From: Lachnospiraceae bacterium UBA7196
Lineage (GTDB): Bacteria; Bacillota; Clostridia; Lachnospirales; Lachnospiraceae
Length of the DNA: 64,000 nucleotides
NCBI GenBank assembly: GCA_002490835.1
Contig: DKUU01000023.1
Coordinates: forward strand, 1 to 64,000
Reading direction: 5' to 3'
The translations under genes were made by a program, and so were the position numbers. This document shows, piece after piece, positions 60,519-64,000 of the stretch. Positions within the stretch are counted from its first letter, which is position 1. Every line of letters starts with the position of its first letter. The notes beneath the pieces are model-generated. The model saw only the letters and a list, made by a program, of their open reading frames with translations, had not been told where the DNA came from and did no database searches.

Positions 60519-61820
60519 CTATTTACTCTTTTTCTCGTTATATTCTCTTACCATATTTGCTTTTGCCATCATACTGCCGGGTTTTGCGTTTTTACTGTAG
60601 TACTCTGTAGAATCTTTGACAAGCTTTTCTTTTTCTTCTTTGGAAAGTGTCTGTGTCGAAGCCTTTGAAGCAACACCCGCCTTTTTGGTGTTCATGTTTG
60701 CGTAAGCCGCCATCTGCTGTGCCTGCGCATTCGCTTTTTCCATTTTTTTCTTCGCTTTTTCCGCATTTTGCGCGATCACTTCGTCGAGATCCATCTTATC
60801 GATGTGTTTATTGATGACAATCTGCTGAATACTTCTGACTACCGCACCGGCTACCCAGTAAAGTCCCATACCTGCGGGAAGCGTATAACAGAAAACGGCG
60901 GACATAAGCGGCATAACCATATTCATGGTCTTCATGGACTGCATCATGGTGTTTTGCTGCTCATTATCAGAAGTCATTTCCTGCTGGGGCATAAGTTTTA
61001 CATTAATCCACTGTGTCACCGCCGCCAAAACAGGAATGATAAAAGCCACTATCATCATACCGGCAGAACCAGCAGCTTTCGCTTCCCTAAAAGTAAAGGA
61101 AGGAGAATTTGACATACTTAACCCTAAAAAGTTATTGTACCTGTCAAGCAGCGTCACCGTATGATCCACATCGGCAGCAAGAGCGGAAAACTGATCTTTC
61201 AGGCTGGCCCATTCCGCTGTGGAAGCTTTGTTTAATACATCAACAAATGTATTCTGCACATAAGTGACCACGCCGTTGGTAAAATTCTCATTTTCAAACT
61301 GCTTCGCATACATAGCGGCATTAGTAAAGCTTTTAACAAAATCCGCGCTTCCCGGCTGTTCGATCAACTTGTCCACAAGCGGAAAAAACGCTGCTTTTAC
61401 CTGTCCTACATAAGCGGGAATATTATTGATCACGCGATATAGGGCAAGCAAGATAGGCATCTGAATCAAAAGCTGCACACAGCTTCCGGAAGGAGATACA
61501 CCGTATTTTGCATAAACGGCCTTAGTCTCCATATTCATCGCCATCATGGAGTCATTGTCCTTTTTGTCCTTATACTTTTTCTGAATCGCCTGCAGTTCCG
61601 GATTCATTTTTGCCGACAACTTAGAATATTTCTGCTGCTTGATGGTAAGAGGCATCAGCAAAAGATAGATCACAATCGTAAATAAAATAATAGCAAGTCC
61701 GATATTGGGAATGCCGATCTTATCGATTACATAAAAGATGCCTTCCATGATATAGCCTAACAGCTTTACGATCGGACCAAGGATTTTTCCCGTATCCTTA
61801 GTCAATAAAATACCTGACAA
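60519..61820 (-). CDS. yidC: Membrane protein insertase YidC
   Basis: A 433-residue Oxa1/YidC-family insertase. Hydrophobic segments include IGLAIILFTIVIYLLLMPLT at about residues 41-60, where the Gram-positive core begins. The coiled cytoplasmic loop has KYSKLSAKMNPELQAIQKKY, then CVQLLIQMPILLALYRVI. The extended C-terminal tail is rich in Lys, Ala and Gln (about 340-433). It lacks the periplasmic P1 domain and the lipobox of SpoIIIJ. The TTG start at 61820 has AAGGAGG at about ten bases. It lies in the rpmH-rnpA-yidD-yidC order. Confidence 0.95.
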   Translation of the reverse strand: MSGILLTKDTGKILGPIVKLLGYIMEGIFYVIDKIGIPNIGLAIILFTIVIYLLLMPLTIKQQKYSKLSAKMNPELQAIQKKYKDKKDNDSMMAMNMETKAVYAKYGVSPSGSCVQLLIQMPILLALYRVINNIPAYVGQVKAAFFPLVDKLIEQPGSADFVKSFTNAAMYAKQFENENFTNGVVTYVQNTFVDVLNKASTAEWASLKDQFSALAADVDHTVTLLDRYNNFLGLSMSNSPSFTFREAKAAGSAGMMIVAFIIPVLAAVTQWINVKLMPQQEMTSDNEQQNTMMQSMKTMNMVMPLMSAVFCYTLPAGMGLYWVAGAVVRSIQQIVINKHIDKMDLDEVIAQNAEKAKKKMEKANAQAQQMAAYANMNTKKAGVASKASTQTLSKEEKEKLVKDSTEYYSKNAKPGSMMAKANMVREYNEKKSK

Positions 61821-61856
61821 AATTTCTTACCTCCTTAAATATATGACTGCCTGATA

Positions 61857-62066
61857 TCAGGGAACAGGATCATAGCCTCCCTTAGAGAAAGGATTACACC
61901 TGCAGATTCGATAAAATGCTAATAATCCGCCTTTTAGAGCGCCATATTTTTCCACAGCTTCCAGCCCATACTCGGAACAAGTCGGAAAATAAGGACATTT
62001 TGTTCGTTTCATGGGTGATATATAGCTTCTGTAAAATTTTATCAGACAAATCAATATTTTTTTCAT
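61857..62066 (-). CDS. yidD: Membrane protein insertion efficiency factor YidD
   Basis: A 69-residue protein of the YidD family, which aids YidC-dependent insertion. The whole family pattern is present: LIKFYRSYISPMK, then CPYFPTCSEYGLEAVEKYG, and finally CRCNPFSKGGYDPVP with the conserved cysteines. Its start overlaps the last base of the rnpA stop codon, indicating translational coupling. Confidence 0.95.
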   Translation of the reverse strand: MKKILICLIKFYRSYISPMKRTKCPYFPTCSEYGLEAVEKYGALKGGLLAFYRICRCNPFSKGGYDPVP

Positions 62067-62434
62067 TATAAATTCTGACTTTCTTCCTCGTAAAAATATA
62101 CTTTTAAGATACGATGAAGTTTTGAAAGATGTAGTAACGCGCGCTCGATTTCAAAATACCGAACCGAAGCGGCGCTTTTTCTTGCAACGACTACTATATC
62201 TAAACCACTATTAAATATATTTTCGTGTAGCCGGTAACTCTCTCTCACCAGTCTTGCAAAGCGGTGCCTCACTACGCTGTTGCCCACTTTTTTACTGGCG
62301 GAAATCCCCAGTCTGTTTACGTCTTTGTTGTTTTCCAATACATACATCACCAAATATTTGTTTGCGTAACTCTTACCGTTCTCGTAAACATTCCGGAAAT
62401 CGCTGTTTTTCTTCAAGGATTCGGAAAATTGCAT
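62066..62434 (-). CDS. rnpA: Ribonuclease P protein component
   Basis: A 122-residue basic protein that assists the RNase P ribozyme in cutting tRNA leaders. The RNR-type motif reads SVVRHRFARLVRESYR, preceded by RLGISASKKVG; both are family signatures. The start follows AAAGGATAAGAG. It ends on yidD with a one-base overlap. A short terminator-like stem before it may set its level relative to rpmH. Confidence 0.95.
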   Translation of the reverse strand: MQFSESLKKNSDFRNVYENGKSYANKYLVMYVLENNKDVNRLGISASKKVGNSVVRHRFARLVRESYRLHENIFNSGLDIVVVARKSAASVRYFEIERALLHLSKLHRILKVYFYEEESQNL

Positions 62435-62465
62435 CTCTTATCCTTTCCTTTGACCAAATAGTTGG

Positions 62466-62488
62466 AAAAAGGCCACATAAATGCGGCC
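62466..62488 (-). terminator. Terminator-like stem between rpmH and rnpA
   Basis: GGCCGCA and TGTGGCC pair (with one G-T) around TTTA and are followed on the minus strand by TTTTT. The stem begins at the last base of the rpmH stop codon, so it may act as a partial terminator that reduces rnpA relative to rpmH. Confidence 0.55.
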
Positions 62489-62622
62489 TATGCTGATAAT
62501 CTCTTTCTTCCCTTTGCGCGTCTTGCAGCTAAGACTTTTCTCCCACCTTTGGTACTCATTCTCTTTCTGAAACCGTGTACCTTTGATCTATGCCTTTTCT
62601 TCGGCTGAAATGTCATTTTCAT
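62488..62622 (-). CDS. rpmH: Large ribosomal subunit protein bL34
   Basis: A 44-residue, very basic ribosomal protein whose family pattern is visible throughout: MTFQPKKRHRSKVHGFRKRM, then STKGGRKVLAARRAKGRKRL. The ATG at 62620-62622 follows AAGGAGG by nine bases. It is the first gene of the leftward origin operon, upstream of rnpA, as in nearly all bacteria. The small size and reading frame are normal for bL34. Confidence 0.97.
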   Translation of the reverse strand: MKMTFQPKKRHRSKVHGFRKRMSTKGGRKVLAARRAKGRKRLSA

Positions 62623-62639
62623 CGTTTTACACCTCCTTT

Positions 62640-62914
62640 ACCGGACCTTATCCATTTATAAGGGCAACTTCAGTTATCATTTTTTGGAAAACAACATGTT
62701 GATTATATATAATTAGCAGGAAAACGTCAAGTAAAACCGCTGATTTTTTTGATTTTTTCGCTTAAAATCTTATTTTTGCTTTCACAAATAATCCACAATA
62801 TGTTCATAACTTGTGGATAAGTAAAGTGGATAACTTATTATTTGAATTTTTAAGTCATTTGTATTATTATATATGGTAGGGTAATTTCGATGTAGGGGAT
62901 TAAGGTATCGTAAT
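62640..62914 (+). other. oriC region with DnaA boxes upstream of dnaA
   Basis: The gap between rpmH and dnaA is AT-rich. It contains the perfect DnaA box TTATCCACA (reverse, 62812-62820) and two one-mismatch boxes: TAATCCACA at 62789-62797 and AGTGGATAA (reverse, 62825-62833). Long T and A runs at 62745-62775 could form an unwinding element. The dnaA and rpmH promoters must also lie here. A second origin part after dnaA is outside the window. Confidence 0.75.
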
Positions 62915-64000
62915 ATGGACAATATGGGCTCTATCAGGGAAAAATGGGAAGAAATCAAGGAAACCGTCAGGAAGGAATATGAACTTACTGATGTTTCTTT
63001 TGATACCTGGGTAAAACCTCTCCAATTTCATGAATTTAATGGGGATACCGCTATTATCATAATTCCTTCCGATCAGGCTCATGCCCTTAACTATATTTCT
63101 TCCAAATATAAGAATTTTTTTAAAGTTATCATCTCGGAAATGTTAGACCGTACTTACGATATTTCTTTTATTTTAGAAAAGGATGCGCTGAAACAGAAAA
63201 AGGACATGCTTCCCGCTGAAAAAATTTCGCATTCCGTTAATTATGAGAATGCAAATTTGAACCCTAAGTATAAATTCGATACTTTTGTCGTGGGAAGTAA
63301 TAATAAATTAGCGCATTCCGCCGCTTTGGCCGTAGCAGAATCTCCGGGAGAAGTTTATAATCCTCTCTATATTTACGGCGGCGCAGGTCTTGGAAAAACA
63401 CACCTGATGCACTCCATCGGTCATTTTATCTTGGAAAGAAACTCTGATATTAAAGTTCTTTATGTTACTTCTGAGAATTTTACCAATGAAGTAATCGAAA
63501 ATATCAGGAGCGGCGACGCTATCAAATTAAACAAGATGCGCGAAAAATACAGGACTGTGGATGTTCTTTTAATCGATGATATCCAATTCATCATCGGAAA
63601 AGAAAGTACGCAGGAAGAATTTTTCCACACCTTTAACACGCTTCATTCCATGAATAAACAAGTCATCCTTTCTTCCGACAGACCGCCGAAAGAAATGGAA
63701 ACTTTGGATGAAAGATTCAGATCCCGTTTTGAATGGGGCCTGATCGCGGATATACAGCCCCCTGATTATGAGACAAGAATGGCAATCCTCAAAAAATATG
63801 CCGAATCTTATAATAAAGAATTAGATGATGAAGTATTAAATTATATTGCGGAAAACATCAAATCAAATATCAGGGAATTGGAAGGCGCTTTAAATAAGAT
63901 ATTTGCCTTCTCTAAATTAAATAAAGTCGATATCAATATGGATTATGCCGAAGAAGCATTAAAAGACGTCATTTATCCTGACAAACCAAAAGAAATGACA
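62915..64000 (+). CDS. dnaA: Chromosomal replication initiator DnaA (partial, 3' end outside window)
   Basis: The first 362 codons are open to the window edge. Domain I starts MDNMGSIREKWEEIK and includes the SFDTWVKPL pattern. A short linker is followed by the ATPase domain beginning NPKYKFDTFVVGSNN with Walker A GGAGLGKTH, Walker B VLLIDDIQF and the SSDRPPKEM sensor 1 region. RELEGALNK is the sensor 2 motif. The DNA-binding domain IV is beyond the end. The ATG at 62915 follows AAGG at about nine bases; a second ATG nine bases later is possible. This gene marks the replication origin. Confidence 0.98.
   Translation, partial: MDNMGSIREKWEEIKETVRKEYELTDVSFDTWVKPLQFHEFNGDTAIIIIPSDQAHALNYISSKYKNFFKVIISEMLDRTYDISFILEKDALKQKKDMLPAEKISHSVNYENANLNPKYKFDTFVVGSNNKLAHSAALAVAESPGEVYNPLYIYGGAGLGKTHLMHSIGHFILERNSDIKVLYVTSENFTNEVIENIRSGDAIKLNKMREKYRTVDVLLIDDIQFIIGKESTQEEFFHTFNTLHSMNKQVILSSDRPPKEMETLDERFRSRFEWGLIADIQPPDYETRMAILKKYAESYNKELDDEVLNYIAENIKSNIRELEGALNKIFAFSKLNKVDINMDYAEEALKDVIYPDKPKEMT

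Noticed and set aside
1..64000. Prophage, insertion sequence or integrative element
   Set aside because: Apart from the decayed nuclease remnant at the left end, no integrase, transposase or phage structural gene is seen.

Overview
The window looks like the left flank of the replication origin of a spore-forming anaerobe of the Lachnospiraceae (Clostridia, Bacillota). The right end holds the classic origin cluster: dnaA on the plus strand, and rpmH-rnpA-yidD-yidC-jag-mnmE-mnmG-rsmG on the minus strand, followed by soj/parA, spo0J/parB and parS sites. The family guess rests on the clostridial sporulation block (mazG-hup-rqcP-yabP-yabQ-divIC-spoIIE-tilS-hpt-ftsH), on DUF3881 and DUF4446 proteins, on rubrerythrin and rubredoxin with a PerR-like regulator, and on the plant-fibre glycosidases. 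Species cannot be named from this sequence. Minus-strand genes point away from the origin and so run with replication; the plus-strand genes run against it and are mostly accessory.

Layout from left to right: (1) 0-6.3 kb, a decayed Rpn-type nuclease/transposase remnant, then a minus-strand run of O-antigen-ligase-like protein, AI-2E-type permease, RluA pseudouridine synthase, OmpR-type regulator and its sensor kinase. (2) 6.3-7.8 kb, an oxidative-stress set on the plus strand: PerR/Fur, a rubredoxin-rubrerythrin fusion and a rubredoxin. (3) 7.8-11.2 kb, a TIM-barrel isomerase, a PH-domain membrane protein, a DinJ/YafQ toxin-antitoxin pair, an unknown membrane-anchored protein and a small heat-shock protein. 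(4) 11.2-16.2 kb, two divergent ECF sigma factors, each with its own membrane protein (probable anti-sigma factor), plus a VWA-domain lipoprotein. One of the membrane proteins carries an FtsX-like extracellular domain. (5) 16.2-21.3 kb, a DUF4143-type ATPase preceded by four phased repeats, a surface transglutaminase-like protein and a cytoplasmic GH13 amylase. (6) 21.3-34.6 kb, the housekeeping and sporulation block, a PEGA-repeat lipoprotein, a CotS-like kinase and the CCA-adding enzyme. (7) 34.7-46 kb, GH3 and GH127 glycosidases, tRNA-Pro, a CmpB-like membrane protein, a Na+/H+ antiporter-like protein, thioredoxin, TrmB, a DD-carboxypeptidase, a surface GH5 cellulase and tRNA-Arg. (8) 46-55.6 kb, DUF3881, SerS, an HD-GYP protein, DUF4446, ParB, ParA, an oxidoreductase, a parS cluster, a two-component system with a small membrane protein, and an alpha/beta hydrolase. 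(9) 55.6-64 kb, the origin-proximal operon, DnaA boxes and the first 362 codons of dnaA.

How the parts fit: the origin genes handle initiation, segregation, tRNA modification and membrane-protein insertion. The sporulation block links septum formation (DivIC), activation of sigma-F (SpoIIE) and cortex assembly (YabP/YabQ) with general metabolism. The glycosidases suggest growth on cellulose, arabinosides and starch, with the GH5 enzyme at the surface and GH3, GH127 and GH13 inside the cell. The most unusual items are the FtsX-domain membrane partner of an ECF sigma factor, the phased repeat array before the ATPase, a SpoIIE without its membrane domain, a nested palindromic repeat family, and the parS sites with extra half-sites.
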